A stretch of DNA of 64,000 bases from Taeniopygia guttata (lineage: Eukaryota > Chordata > Aves > Passeriformes > Estrildidae), in NCBI RefSeq assembly GCF_048771995.1, contig NC_133026.1:61753001-61817000 (forward strand), written 5' to 3'. Position 1 is the stretch's first letter. Each line of letters opens with the position of its first letter. The notes below the pieces were generated by a model, which had not been told where the DNA came from, did no database searches, and was given only the letters and a program-made list of their open reading frames with translations. The position numbers were made by a program, and so were the translations under genes. This document shows, in pieces, positions 35,805 to 49,300 of the stretch.

Positions 35805-36856
35805 TCAGGAGATACAGAAAAGACATTCATAGCCTTACACCCCAGTGTTGCTCAAATGCTGGAGTACCAGTAACTTTATCAGATGTTCAAGTGACTTAAT
35901 CTTGCATTGTGAATCAAGCCACAAGATTAAATGGCTGCAATGAAAATATAAAGGCCTTTCAATCCTCTTATCTATATTCTGCATCTAATAATCAAAACTA
36001 TCCTTGTGTTGGCATTTCTTAAGGTTGTGTCTGCATTTCATTGCTGCCATTTAATGAAACCTCTTTGGATTTGTGGAAATTATCTAGTCAACCCAGCATT
36101 ACTTCTTATTAGGACAAGCAGCAGGTAACATAGATAGATAAAGCATCTAATCTGGTAGAATAGGTGCTTGAAAACAGGCTAGGCATGTTTCAGCCTTGAG
36201 AGATTCTACTGTAGTTTACGGGCACCAAAGACAGGATTAAGTCAAGACATGCCATTTTAACAGCATTGCCAGGAAACATTTATTGCCACAAAGCATAAAG
36301 AGTGTAACACACATGTCCTTCATCTGACAAGCTGAAGAACCTCTTATTCTGATGGAGATGGCTGTAAATTTTGATGATCTTAGCTTGCAGCCATTCTGTG
36401 CCCTTTTCTGATGATGCATATGCTGTATGTAATACAGTAGTACCTAGAAACACTGAATAGCCTTCCAGATCTCATTGTGCTTGGTACTGTGCAGAAAGCA
36501 AAAAAAGAAAACCCAACACCAGAAGGTAATAAATTAAAACCTTAAAGTATCTTTCAGCTGCTGATTGATAGACTGCTAGAATTCTGATTTGTCACCTTCC
36601 ATTTTTATACTTTCTATAGGAGACATTCTAGCAAGAAATTCACAGTTTTCTTTTATAAAAACTTGATCTGTGGAGTTTCTGATGGGTGGTGCTGTTCCTG
36701 TTGGATCCTGTCAAATTTGTGGGTGCAAAATACCTTCCTCAGTTAAATCCTTGCTGACTAGGTCTTCTCCATTTTTTCCCTTGCCATCTGGAAAGTGCTG
36801 TGCATGATGCTCAGTCAGAAGAAAAAGCACTTTTTTCTTTAACACTTGGCAGGGAG

Positions 36857-36883
36857 CTGGCAACAAGAAACTTTTGTTGCCAG
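36857..36883. repeat. perfect 10-bp hairpin, 7-nt loop
   Basis: CTGGCAACAA pairs with TTGTTGCCAG across GAAACTT. It lies just downstream of an acceptor-like TTTCTTTAACACTTGGCAG, and a GTAAGT donor-like site follows at 36975. All three frames between those sites contain stops, so no coding exon is proposed. Confidence 0.7.
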
Positions 36884-39800
36884 AATCCGTGTTCTCTGTG
36901 GGGGTGGCTCAGACGGCACTGAATTAACTCAGAGACTTAAAAATGAAGAGTATTTATGATAATTTTTATTGATGGTAAGTAACTAACCCTACCTCAAGGA
37001 CAAGTAAACAAATTAGCTTTAAGAACAGGAAAATGGGCTTCTCTGAATGGTCATTAGACTTTAGTTTTAAGTTGAGATTAATTTGAGTAATTCTTCTTCA
37101 GCATACATAATGCCTGGCTCCTAGGAATCAAGACTTTATGACAAAAGGTATATCTCTATTCCTTCTATACAATTTTTTAATTCCTCAGTTGAATTAGGTA
37201 GGGAATAAAGTATTGGGGCAATAGATTGTAGGTGTTTATAGTTTTAATCAATTTCAATAGATGGTTGGAAAAGAGTCCTATTAATGCCTTATTCCTACTA
37301 GAATGCTCTATTTCCTACCATAGAAGTGATGGACTAGCATTAATGATCAATCTCTTACCCAGCCTGAGACCACAGCCCACTGACCAGTCAGCTTGTGCAG
37401 CTCCAAATCAGACGGAACATGCACTGCTGCTTGTGCAGGCTAACAGATGAACACTGGGAAGGGAACAAAGGGGTTCTGGGATTGCCAAGGAATGCTGTTT
37501 TAAATGGGGGTGTGGGGCATACATCTGCAGGAGACTCAGCTACATCAGTTGTGTTGCTCATGGAACAGCTCACTGACCTTATGCCTATTAGTTCCCTAAT
37601 TCTCCACCCGCTTCTGTGAGGGCTCAGGGAACAATAGGGAGAATATCAACCTAGTGAATCACTGTTGACTGTATCCTCCACATTTCCCTTATTTGGGCAG
37701 CCATTTTTCTCAGGTATGCTGAACATCCACAAAGTGGCCAGGTACTAAGCCCTCAGACACTCAGACAGGTGCCTCAAAAGACATTCAGGAGAATTACTCC
37801 AAGGTTCATGAACTAGATTTTTAAATAAGTCTAAAGAATTTGGATGTGGGATTTGGGACCATACTTCCTTAGGCTTCTTTACTCTCTAAAGGCAAGATAT
37901 TCAAATAAACTTGACCAAATTAGGATAATTAGTCCTTCATCTTACCCCTGCAGCATATCTATTATACTAGTCCAGTGAGTCTACTATTCAACCGCGTGAG
38001 GGATCTTTGTTAATTTAGTGGAAATAAAGGATATCATCAGTATCTATGCTAAGGAGCTTGTGTTTACCATCAACATGCCCAGTAGATGTGCAGATGTTAG
38101 CCTGATGTGAAATTTAGACTTCATCTTCCACTTCCAAGTAGCCGGTTCATTAATTCATGTCTTACATATCTTTGTGACTGCATTTGGCATGGGGTTAGAG
38201 ATTTCAAGATGTGCTGGTGTTTGTTTACTGTGTGTGTTTGAGATAACATACCAGAGAGAGAGAAAGCATAATTTGTGCTTTGGTTTACTTACAATCTTTT
38301 AAAACATACAAAACACAGCTTTTACGTGCCCTTTAGGTGCAACTGCTCTCTGGGGCACCAAGAAGCTTCACCTTTCACTGATATATTTGGGACAAAATCC
38401 TGTGTCAGGTGATGCACCATTACCAGACAGCTGTCTCAGCTGAAGAACTGGGTATGCTTGGATTCCTTTGATTTTTTGTTGTTACCTAACAGCTGTAAGA
38501 ATCTTAGAGCCTGAAGTTCACTGGAGCATCATTTTTGTCTCTTTCTGCAGCAGGACATGCAGAAGTAAGAGAACTGGTTGTTTTCTTCATTTGTCATTGT
38601 TATTCCCACATCCCGCAGACAGAAAAGGAATACAGAGCCAAGTGCCAAATTGGACAAAACACAACAGCCAAAACAAACCCCCCAAAACACCCTCAGTTTT
38701 GTCCTCCATGTTTGTCTTTGGAGGAGTGTATGAATGAGCTACACTGTTGACTTCTCACTCAGCTTTTTTTTCAGTGGATTATATTTGAAAAGCTTTTTGG
38801 AAGAGATACTTCTATTTTGTTTAATTGTTTGTGTCATTCTCATTTTGTTTGTCAAGTGCCAACATCTCATCCAGATCCAAGAAGAGGCTAAACAAATCCT
38901 GGCTATTCTGTGGCAAAAGCTCAAAGATGAACAAAAGCCAAGGAAGTCTTGAAACTATTAGCAGTGTTTAACTGTTCTTTCAATTCCCTTTTCAATTGAG
39001 AAAATTGACTGAGAAGATTTATATGATGGTTTGTGAGAAATTATAATATTAGTAGTTTGCAACTGAATATATATTTTTTGAGGAGGAAAAGACAAGACAC
39101 CTGGCCTAACTGCCCATCTCTGAATATTTGCTGTGGAGGGTATTATATGAAACACAGAGGCGTTATATGGATTTTTTTTAATCTCCAAAAAGGTGCTTTT
39201 TCATCAGTGGCATGGTTACAGGTATTAGAAGCGGTATTTTGGAACATCATCTAAAGATAGATAATCCATCAGGTTAATGAAAAGGCTGAGGGTATAAAAC
39301 CTCTCTCCTACGTTGAAATGCCATCTTGCCAATGCATCTTGCCACTGGCAGCTTGCCCTTTATGCTATTGGGCTCCTTAATGTTGCTTTAAATTTGCCAA
39401 AATTTGGTCACAAAAAGCATCACTTGAGTTTCAGGAGCAAACTCTTCTCTCCTATTCTCTCTTTCTTGCTACTGCCCCATTGAGCGTTTCTTCCTGCGAG
39501 ATCGTTGGGATTGTAAGGCAGATTGCCTCTGGTGTAACGATGCAGTTACACCAGCAAGAGACTCAAGACATTTTAACTGTACTCGGTCACATGAGCCATG
39601 CAAAGACAGCCTTCCCACGCAGAGCATTTGCACAATGCTTTCCTGGAATTTGAGGATGAAACACATCTTGCCTGTTGTGCTTCAGGCATTTCACCCAATG
39701 AGACAGAGCCCTGCCTGCTCGATCACAGTAGTTGGATTAGATCAGCAGTGACAGCTCTTCAGTTGTATTGCTGGGGCTTTTTCTTCATTTTGTACTTGCT

Positions 39801-40418
39801 GACCATCATCCCAGACAAGTTATTGGTATGGTACTTTTGCTTGGCCCAGATAAAATAGTTTTATATTTTTTTGAACAGCTGGTGTGCTTTTAAATAGAAC
39901 ATTTGAGGATGTGCCAGGAAAAATCAATTTAGAGGGTGTCTGAAAAGGATTGTAAAGAAAATTTCTGAAATGCAATGGCTGCTGATAACTTGTGATGACA
40001 ATTATCACTGTCTGAGTATTGTTGCTGTGATCAGTTTTTACATAGTCCGTTAGGCTGAATGGATCTAATCAGTTTTTCCCCCAGGTATGTCTCCCAGGAT
40101 TCCTTTTACTGATCCTTATTTCCCTGGATTGAACCAGGTTGCTGAAGGACTGCTATGTCCCTTTGCTTTTGTCCTTAATGCATGCAATGCCAGAGCTGTT
40201 TGAATAGAATCGTGTGTGGAGGGGGAATCATCCCCTTCTCTCCTTGGTGTGGAACTCATCTTGGAAGATCCCTAGAGGCTTTGCCTCTTTGTTGGTGAGG
40301 CAACAGAGGAACAAAACACTTGCTAGTTATCAGCTGCCTAAATCAGGATTGATCTGCAACATAAATGAGGATGAAGGCGCTTGATCTTTCCAAGAAGTGG
40401 AGCACTACACACTACAGC

Positions 40419-40482
40419 TTTTTTTTTTTTTTTTTTTTTTAATAGACTTCATCCATAGTCTGAAAGCTGTCACTGATTTATC

Positions 40483-40515
<33 letters not shown>
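40419..40515. repeat. paired poly-T tracts (22 and 31 T)
   Basis: T22 at 40419-40440 and T31 at 40485-40515 are separated by 44 bp of ordinary sequence. Read on the minus strand these are two poly-A tracts. That could reflect a short retroposed piece of about 44 bp with its tail, or slippage growth of an older T-rich site. Bird SINE/CR1 elements do not make poly-A tails, so an L1-like source is not expected. Confidence 0.85.
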
Positions 40516-40942
40516 CATTGCGCCTTCTCTGAGCTCTGGGAAACCATGCCCTGGGGGATTTCTTTTCCACTGTGTTCTCTCCCTGAGTTTTTTAAACACA
40601 TGCCTCCTTTCCAGATAATCTAGTAAAGGGAATTTCAACTTCCTGGTTCCTCCTGAAGGCAAGTTCCATCTTTGCCCTTTTGTAGCCAGATGCTGAAACA
40701 AAATCTGTTCAGAGGCTGCCAGGGAGCTGTTCCATTTGAGGCATACCCGGGGGAAATTAGTGTCTAGAAAACAAATAAATGGGTCATGGGTCTAGAACAC
40801 ATTCAACCCTCGTAATATGTTTCAGTTACCTGAGTTATGTGAAAGCATGTGAGAGAATCGCAATGCAATCTGCTGACAAATAGAGATGATAAATGATGAA
40901 GTGTTGATTTATCCAAGACCTGATTGATTTATTTACTTACTT

Positions 40943-41000
40943 AATCCCTGTAGAAGATATATTTTGGTGATAAATCCCTGTAGAAGATAAATTTGGTGAT
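40943..41000 (+). repeat. 30-bp tandem duplication
   Basis: AATCCCTGTAGAAGATA starts at 40943 and again at 40973. Both copies continue into TTTGGTGAT, with a one-base shortening in the second. The 30-bp period and near identity indicate a fairly recent duplication. Confidence 0.9.
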
Positions 41001-43264
41001 CATTAAATCTTCCTAGGTAACTGCCTTGGTCAGTATCCATTGGCTTTCTGGTGGTCACCATTATTTTTTACCCCCTTGTTAAAATCAGTGGAACATCACA
41101 GGTCATGAAAGACTGGTTTTTTGGGGGGTTTTTGTTTCTTTGTTTGGGTTTGGTTTTTTCTCTGCTAGTTTTTGGCAATGAAAATAGTATAGATTACTAC
41201 ATCTCAGTGTTTTATTTGATCAGGTCCACGAATCCTACTTGTCTGCATAGCCCTCTTGCTCATGTGTGTATCTGGTTTGGTCAGACAGAATTCTTGTCCT
41301 TTATATAAACTATAATTTCTCTCTAGTAGAGTTTTATTTTTGCTTATAAAAGGCATGCAGTCACACAGTTTATACTGGGCTTCATGCTTCACTTCCTAGC
41401 ATTGTCACCTCTTTCTTCCCAGTGAAGCTATGAACCTGTTTGCTTTTTGGTTAGTTAGACTTAAAATTATGAAACTCATATGATTCTCTGTTTATACAGG
41501 CATATATTTAATTTTGCTTTTAGTTTTAGGAAACAACAGAGCTGTAAGTACCCATTGCAAATTGTAAAAGGCATAGGAATATCTCTGCTATGCTGGAAAG
41601 AGCATGTGCTCTTTCTTGAGGTGTTTTGACATTTAATTGTCCAGCTGGATCATTAAATTTATCATTCAATATGATGAGGTTTAAATAGATTTGCTTCTTG
41701 TGATATTTGGTCAATCTTAAGGAGGGAGAATTCCATTAAAAAGGGTTCTCAACTAAACTATAGTTAGCAGGTGTACATATGAGTCTGAGTGGCCGTCTAG
41801 AGCTCTGAAAGATATTAATGACTATTAACAGCTTCATTTGAAAAAATAAATTTAATTACAGTCATATTCAGTGGGGGAAGAAACAGCCTACCTAATATTT
41901 ATGAATTAAAGGCACGTGCTGGAACGATTCATACCTCAGTCATGAAAGAAAATGCACAAGAAAAAATAAGTAGAGGAAAAGAACAGCAAGTCTTAATATA
42001 GGCTGCATTAACATGTTGGTGTCCAAGAGGTACACATTAGCATTGCACAGCTGTTTTTTGGCTTTACCAGCTGAAAATACTTACTTGTTTTTAACATCAA
42101 GAATTACAGTAACAATTTGGCTTGTGTTTTAAGGTAGAAAAGACAAACAAAAATGCTATAATGTGACATTAGAATGATACTCCCATGCAGCTTATCCAGG
42201 GTATTTCTATATCCTGGCCTTTGCCATCAGATGCATCTCATCTCCTGGTAGTACTAGACTGGTATTCTACATCTCCACCTTTTGTCCACCACTGCCTGGC
42301 TCCCCATCCTGGGCTCTGATCAGCTTGTTGTGACTTTTCTTCTTCCCTTGTGTTTGGTGTAGCATATTCCTTCTACCAGCTAACCTAATTCTGGTCAGGC
42401 CTTTGTCTTTACTGCATTTCAACTCCAGTCTGTATGCCCAAGTGCTCACAATTTCCCCTTCTCTCACTCTTCTGCTGTTTGTTTTCCTCCCCTATAGTTT
42501 GTTTTATTTGGGTGCTTCCTGCCCTTCCCTTGTTCTTGTCCAAAAGCTGCTTCTTCCAAAAGCTGCCTGGCAATGAGCAGCTCCTAACATGGATAATAGA
42601 GGATGCTGGGTCTGATGCAGTGCCTATTTATGCCCCAAAGTAACCAGAACTTTCAGCTGCAAAGAAAAAGGAAAAAGGAAAAAAAAAAAAAATCAGCTGT
42701 ATTTTACAAAGAAGGATCTTCATTTGTTCTCTGTGACAGGATCATGAACAGTATGGACACAACCGGGCTCCATTAGGTTGGAAGATGCTTGATGAAACTG
42801 CACCTGAATAATATAATTATTCAGTATGTTCAGCTAGCAGCTTGCTAAAAATACAGGAAAGATAGAAGCCAAAATTAATTATGTAGAGCACAGTAAATCT
42901 TCTCTTACTCAACACCTCCATAGCCTATATATGGCTCCCTTTTTAGGATTCAGCGTGGGCTTATTGTGGAGCTTAATGTCTGAGTTACCCAATCATAATG
43001 AGCCACTGTGTGCAAGAGTTGAGCATGATAAAGCACTCCTAATGCGTCTACAATGCAAGGCATTTTAATTCCGACATGAGTGCTGCAGGAAGACACGACA
43101 CTCTTCCACACAAACACATGGACAGACTTAGGTGGGTGGTAGTGCTGCTGGTGGAATAAAACTCCTCCCAAATGCTGACGCTTTTCTCACTGGTCCTAAA
43201 TACAATATCTGAGAAAACTAACTTATATTTGTCTGGCTTTATAGAAGTGCCAGTCCTTATTTAT
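41001..43264. other. unique AT-rich DNA
   Basis: No gene or repeat recognised apart from an A-rich run at 42661-42692. A minus-strand donor-like AACAA/GTAAGTATT lies at about 42060-42073 with no partner acceptor that frames an open exon. Confidence 0.45.
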
Positions 43265-43396
43265 ATTAGAAAATAGTTGGAAGGGACTCAGAAGGATGAT
43301 CGAGTCCAGCTCTTAAGTGGATGGCCCACACAGGGATTGAATCCATATCCTTGGCATCATTAGCACCATGTTCCAACCAATGGAGCTAATCTCAGG
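43265..43396 (-). mobile_element. tRNA-Ile/CR1 SINE (TguSINE1-like)
   Basis: Read on the minus strand, the element starts with a tRNA-like head (about 43396 to 43322). TTAGCTCC is an A-box remnant, GGTGCTAATGATGCCAAGG corresponds to the tRNA-Ile anticodon arm (AAT anticodon context), and GGATTCAATCCC is the B-box. It ends in GGGCCA like the Ile acceptor stem. The following tail (43321 to 43265) is CR1-like: GAGCTGGACTCGATCATCCT, then GAGTCCCTTCCAACTATTT. A tRNA-Ile head joined to a CR1 tail is the architecture known for the passerine family TguSINE1, which borrows CR1 enzymes through the shared 3' end. The copy is moderately diverged and probably not transcribed now. Confidence 0.92.
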
Positions 43397-46300
43397 GTCA
43401 TGTTAAATACATTTTTATGCCCTCAGCAAAATACACAATTTGCTCCTTTCTGGGGTCTCTCAATGAAGAAAGTGTTTCTGTTTCACTAACAAGCAAAGAA
43501 CTGCAAACTTACAACATGAGTCAGTTCTCCAGAGTAAGTACTAAGGCGCCTGTTTAATTTTTGTCATGCAGAGAGGCTTCTCAGATTTCAGTGCTGTGAG
43601 ATCACTCTTAACTCCAGAACTATTCAGCTGTCTTACCTCACTTTGGCCCCTTTATGTTTGTGAAGATCCTACTTTTACCAGGTGCTTTCCAGGTCCCTCT
43701 TCCCAGGAGCAGCATACATCTGTAGCACAGGTCTACCTTCTTTCCATATCTCTAGGCCACATCTCTTCTGGCACTCCTTCTGTGTCTTCTTTTCCTACCC
43801 AGTTGTTATCTTTCTGGATCTCAGGCATTGAAGATAGCCAATGTAATACCAGGGAAAATTGTTAGGGAAGTGGGATTAGGACCTCATTCCCCCAGGTGTA
43901 CAAGCCCAGAATAAAATCTCTTACTGCTTAGCAGGGCTGGCCTAGCCTATGAGAAGTATTTTTTCTGTACTCACCACTTCAATATCTGTGTGTAAGCAAG
44001 CTGGATAAAGAGAGGGATGAGACATGGAGGAAGCTCAGGAGTGAAGAACTGACGTCGTGACAAACCTGTTGGGTTGTTTAGACTGAGGCTGGCAGAATTG
44101 AGAACTGAGAGGGTGCTGGGAAGAATAGACAAAGATCATTGTCTGTCTGAGTGCAGTTGTTGGCACCATCCTTGGCTCTAGGAGTAACTTTTCCATTTCT
44201 TTGCCTTTCGTGTACCTGTTTGCCTTCTTTCACGATTTTCTTCTGCCCAGCCATAAATTTAGGGATTGTCCTGGGGAAGGAGAGATACAGCTCCTTTGAC
44301 TTCTGAGTCTCTCCGGTTAGATCAGGCCTCTGTCCATCACTTCTGGTGCTCCTTTGCCCTGTCGTAGCACTTCCTGAGTAACATGTAAATACCTATACAT
44401 TTGTAAAGGTCCTGTTTCCCTGCCTTTATAGTTTATAGTGTAAAATGGGGGTACAAGGGGATGTAAAGGGGATGGTGGTTGTCACCCATCATGGTGAGCT
44501 TGCTGGAGAGAAGGTCCATGACCCAGGCCATGCAGAATGCAATTTGTGCCTCCTTGTATGAGGGAGCCCTCCTGGGCAGCAGGAGGCTGACCTGACTACA
44601 GGTGTATCTCTCAGTAAATTTAATCCTGCATACATCAGTTCAGTGCTGTTTACATGCATGGCAAATATGTTACTTCAGGAGGTGGGGGAAAAAAAAAATC
44701 CATGCTTACTGGTAAAGAAGCACAGAACATTGTTGGCACAATGATTTCTGTATATATTTAGGAGTCCTATCATGTACTGTTGTAATAAGATAGTGGGAAG
44801 ATAGTTATTTTGCACTTGGTAGAAAAACATATTGTAGAGCTTAATGAAATTTCATTGTGCACTCTTAATTGATTTCAGCAAGGAAGACCTTTACAAAGCA
44901 AATATAGCTATTACTCTAATTAGAGTTTCAGCTAGTATACTGAAATTATATTTGTGTATCAATATATCAGACAAATATTTGTATGAGATAGGCATTTCAA
45001 TGAATACGCAGCTGAAATGAACAAATTAATTTCTTTGATTATAAGGTCCTTGTTTCCTACCGGTGTACTTTGTAGTTAATTTTCCAGCGTGAATGCTTAA
45101 ATTAAGCTGTTAAATCCACAGTTAATCTGAAATAATTGGCTTTTCATTTTTTTTCCCCAAGTGATCTGCGCAGTGGGAGAGCTGAGCAGTATTGCTTGTT
45201 GACTCTGCTGCCTGGTTTACCTGAGGACCGTGCCAATGGGTCTGTGTCACTGGGTCTGTGCAGGGTATGGTAAGAGCCTCTTGGAATGGGGTGTTGCCTG
45301 ATATTACATTAGTCTTTCTGGAAAAGATGAAGCTGAGTGCACAGCACTGCATGCTCTGTTACTCTGTCTTTCTTATTGTCCAGCTTGTGAAATAAATTTG
45401 TTCTTCTTTGAAGTCATCATGATGCTGTCAGGTGCTCCTGTAGTTCCTAGATGGGGCTAGGATAAGGCTGAAACCGGAATGCTCAAAAGCATTCCAGGAT
45501 TTGCTGCTTTGTCTATGGTTTATCTTTTCACCCATCTCAGCTACTACTGGACAGCTTTCAGTGGGCATGAATACAAGGGAAAATAATCATACATAGTCAG
45601 ACACAGGTGCTCACTTGGTGGTTGTGTTGACCTCTGTGGAGCATAATAAGAATTTCATTGAGGCTGGAGTGAGTTTGTTTCCAGGCCCATTCAAACCTGT
45701 TGCAAAGCTCTCAGCAGAGTGCAGGATCAGGCACAGAACCACCTCGAGTGCAATCCAGACCTTTAGTTTATGGTGCTTCAGAGCCCTTTATAGTAATTAA
45801 GGACCATTACACTCTTCAGAATGAGATCCAAAACAGACAGCAGGTTCTGGATGTGCCAGGCACCAGCTAAAAAAAATACTGAGAACAAGATGTTTGAAAT
45901 GCTACCATCCTCTTGGGCTAGTGCGTGAGACACCATGCTCTGGTCAAACATGCCTCCATTCACACACCTCATATCCTAAAGAAATGGGTCTGGAGGCCTG
46001 AAGTCTCTCCTGCTGATGGGTGTTCACAGTTCTGGTCTGATATTGCTGAACAAGGCTCATTCCTCTCTCTTACACAGCTCTTTTTGTCAAATTTTTCTCA
46101 TGTTTTATAGAACGCCTTAGTGGCTAGACATCATCCAAGATCTGTCAGATCCAAGTCCAGTTTCCTACTTTGTTTGAGGTGTTCTTACTGTTATCTCCCA
46201 TCTTCAAGGGAAGTGTGGGAACATTCTCCACTGCTCCTGCAAAAACTGTTCCACTAGTCAGGCAATAATTCAAGGCAGTCATTGAGGGTATGTGGTGAAT

Positions 46301-49300
46301 ATAGGATTTTGATCCCTGTTTTTTTTAGAGGACTGTGCACTCTAATGTAAAGCTCAAGTGTAAAGGCCACATCTCAGGGCTTACCTTCTCAGTAAAGTAA
46401 ATTCATTCCAAGTCCCACCTTTGATACCCAAATACATTATCAGAGCTCTAACAATTTTAGAGTTCAAAGATTTCTCACAAGGCTCTGGATCTTCCCTGTA
46501 CCTCTGGCAGGTGTACATCCTGGAAATTAATGGATTCTATCTTTGGACAGAAGGACTACCTAAATTTTTCTACCAAACTTGAACTTACTTTTGAATCTTC
46601 CTTTGAGTTCTTTGTGAAGTCATTCACCTCAGTGGGCATTAACTGCTATGTTGAACTTTAGTGTAGTTATGGCAGTTCTCATGGATCCTCCATCATGACT
46701 CATAGTATCATGTTCTTTCTCTTGTGTCTGGCAAGTAGTTGGCAAATTCTGCTCAGTTATGGCATTAAAAACTTAAATGCTCTACTTAAGCTGGGCAAAA
46801 TTTGGGATCCACAGCTGCTTGTTACTTAAATCACTGCCATCACAGAATACACTGGGTAGGACTGTGTAAAGGACCAGATGAAAGTCTTGGATACAAACTG
46901 GGATGAAAGTAAATGAAGAGAAAGGATGAAAAGATGAATGTGAATGAATATATCTGTACAGGAACCTAAAAGAAACTAGCCATGCTGGGATTTCTATTTC
47001 TTTTGCATTGTGACAGTTTATTTTTTATGTCTGCTGTGAAAGGTTAGTGATACAATTTTCCAGAGTGATGAAAATACAGGAATTTCTCTGTGTGCTGAGA
47101 GTCTTGCAGTGCTGTTACAGGTAGCAGTTTTTTGAGCTATCACTCTGGTGTACATTATAGAAAACAGAGATGGCAACAAAGAAAAAGTAAACTAGCCATA
47201 TGAGTTTGTTGCAAGTTCTAACACCACAGACTGCTAAAAATAAAAAGCACTGTCAAAAGAAATGTATTTGTTGGTTTTCTTGGTACTTTCATTTCAGCAT
47301 GTGAAGCAAAAGGTAATATCAGCAGAAACATAGAATCACTGGTAGGGATACAGTTCTGCAGTCATAAATGCTTTGAAGGCTCTTCCTGTTGTTTCTTGAG
47401 AAAAAAAATTGCTGCTGTTGGAAAAAAAGGGATGGAAATATTTTTCTAGTCTAATATTTTGTTGGTTTCATAAAAGTCTACATTTTGACTTGAGGATATG
47501 GACCTCTAAATGGAGTAAACTACTGCCATTATTAAAAACACCTTCCTGGAAAGAATTCAGAGATGTTCAAGCCTATTCTTTTTTTTTTTTTTTTTTTCTT
47601 TCCCTGGCACAGTATTCTAATTAACTCTCAACCATTTATTGAGTAATGTTTTTAAGGTCACTAGCTTGGCTGGGTATTTGGTAATAAAAATTACACCCCA
47701 TGTCTGCAATAGGACCACTAATTTAAAATAGCCATTTGATTCAAACTGACCTGTTTGCCAGCATAACTAATGAAGTGTCACTTTAATATTTAAAGTACTG
47801 TTCTTTCAAGGTAATTGCTATTTACTGGTAATTCTTCTTCATTTGATGGTTTATTAGGTACCTATAGGAATTTAAATTGGGCAACTGAAAAACTTTAATT
47901 GTCTAACTAGCATAATTCTTTGCTATTAATAAGCCTGGACACCTGCTTAAGGACAGTTTTGTGTTTCTAAGGAAGTTTTTTATTTCTGTTTTTTTATACC
48001 ATAAAAAAATGGGGGAAGGTTGATTTGGAAAAAAGATTTTACCTATTAATAAGATATTAGGAAAGAGCCAGCAGAAGGTGCTGACATCCAGAGGAATGCA
48101 GGGACTTGTTTTGGCTAATTCTGCACCCACTCACGTGGGTGTCAACATTCCATACAAATGTGGCAGGACTTTGCCTCTCCTTGTGGCAGAGGGGATAGAC
48201 TGGGGAAGGAGGCAGAGGGAAAACAGCTAGGATAGAATTGATCTTAAAAGTAATTCCAGAAAAAGCATGAAACCATAGTTCTCTTAGGGAACAAAAAAAA
48301 AAAAGTATTTGGAAAAAAACTAGTTGGTAAAATAAAGACATTGTTTGCTTGCTCCTTTTATGTTCTAGCTTGTTATTGAATATCTTCTTTTGTCCTCAAT
48401 GCATCCTAAAGCTTTATTTTGTCCACAGAATATAGCTATACAAATTAACCTTCTGGTTAAAAAGATGGGGAGTTTTGTCTTCCACAATCTGATAAATGCA
48501 TTAGAAAGGAGACAGGAAACACCTCTTTTTGAGAAACTCCTACTCACTTCTGTTGATACTTGTCCCTTAACAAAAGCACTTTCTGAGTAGGCATTACAGG
48601 TTACCATGTTATTAACCTTTTCTTTCTTGCTTCTTGAAACTGGTTCTTTTTTGTTAAAGCTCAAGTCCCCAGCTTAGTGTTCTTTAATAACTTTTAGGAT
48701 TGTTTCTGTGACACGTTTTGTTGTTAACCTTTATCAATAATAGCTGTTGAACAATGTTTAGATTAAATGACCCTAAAATCAAGAGTTCTTGTATCTGCCT
48801 TCATGTGTTCTTGGTATAATGTGAGTTCTTAAATTATTAGTGAATTTATAATTTTTGTATCTGTAGATTGGGAGCTAAGAGCCAAAGCAGCCAATATTTC
48901 ATTAGCTTACACAGATTTTTTTCGTAAAGTGGGTATCCATTTCCCAAGAATAGGAGATGATCTGGTTTTGCTATCTTAATTTCAAAAGAAAAAAGAATGT
49001 TGGAAGAAGATCCTGCCACGGAAATGTCACACCTGACACCTTAGGTTTAGCCAATATAAAGTCAACCAAAAAGGAAGTACTTAGAATGGGAAATGTTGGG
49101 TAACCCTGTCTTTCAGTAGGTTTACCAGTACTTTTTTCCTGCTAGAATTTAAAGTTAAGAAAGCTAGCAATAGTGTTTCCACCTCCACAAATCCAGCGTG
49201 TTAGGTTTGATTTGTGGCTTGTCCACGCTTGGGCAATGGGGCTCATTGAAATGTCTGTCTGCACCTAAATTCCAGTCCAGTAGTATATCCAGTGGGTGGT

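Larger units (their letters stand above)
30643..40418. other. 9.8 kb of unique DNA without a recognised gene
   Basis: The longest open frame is 130 codons at 33835-34227 (minus), listed separately. Hairpins at 35781 and 36857 are listed separately. A GTGAGA donor-like site at 34976 follows a 27-nt stretch bounded by CCCAG, a conceivable microexon but well within chance. The minus strand at 39469-39666 has a short basic open frame with no recognised domain. Confidence 0.4.

Noticed and set aside
40397..40701. Open frames across the poly-T tracts
   Set aside because: They are poly-Phe or poly-Lys translations of homopolymers.
47320..47345. CR1 tail-like ACATAGAATCACTGG
   Set aside because: Only about 12 bases match and no CR1 body adjoins.
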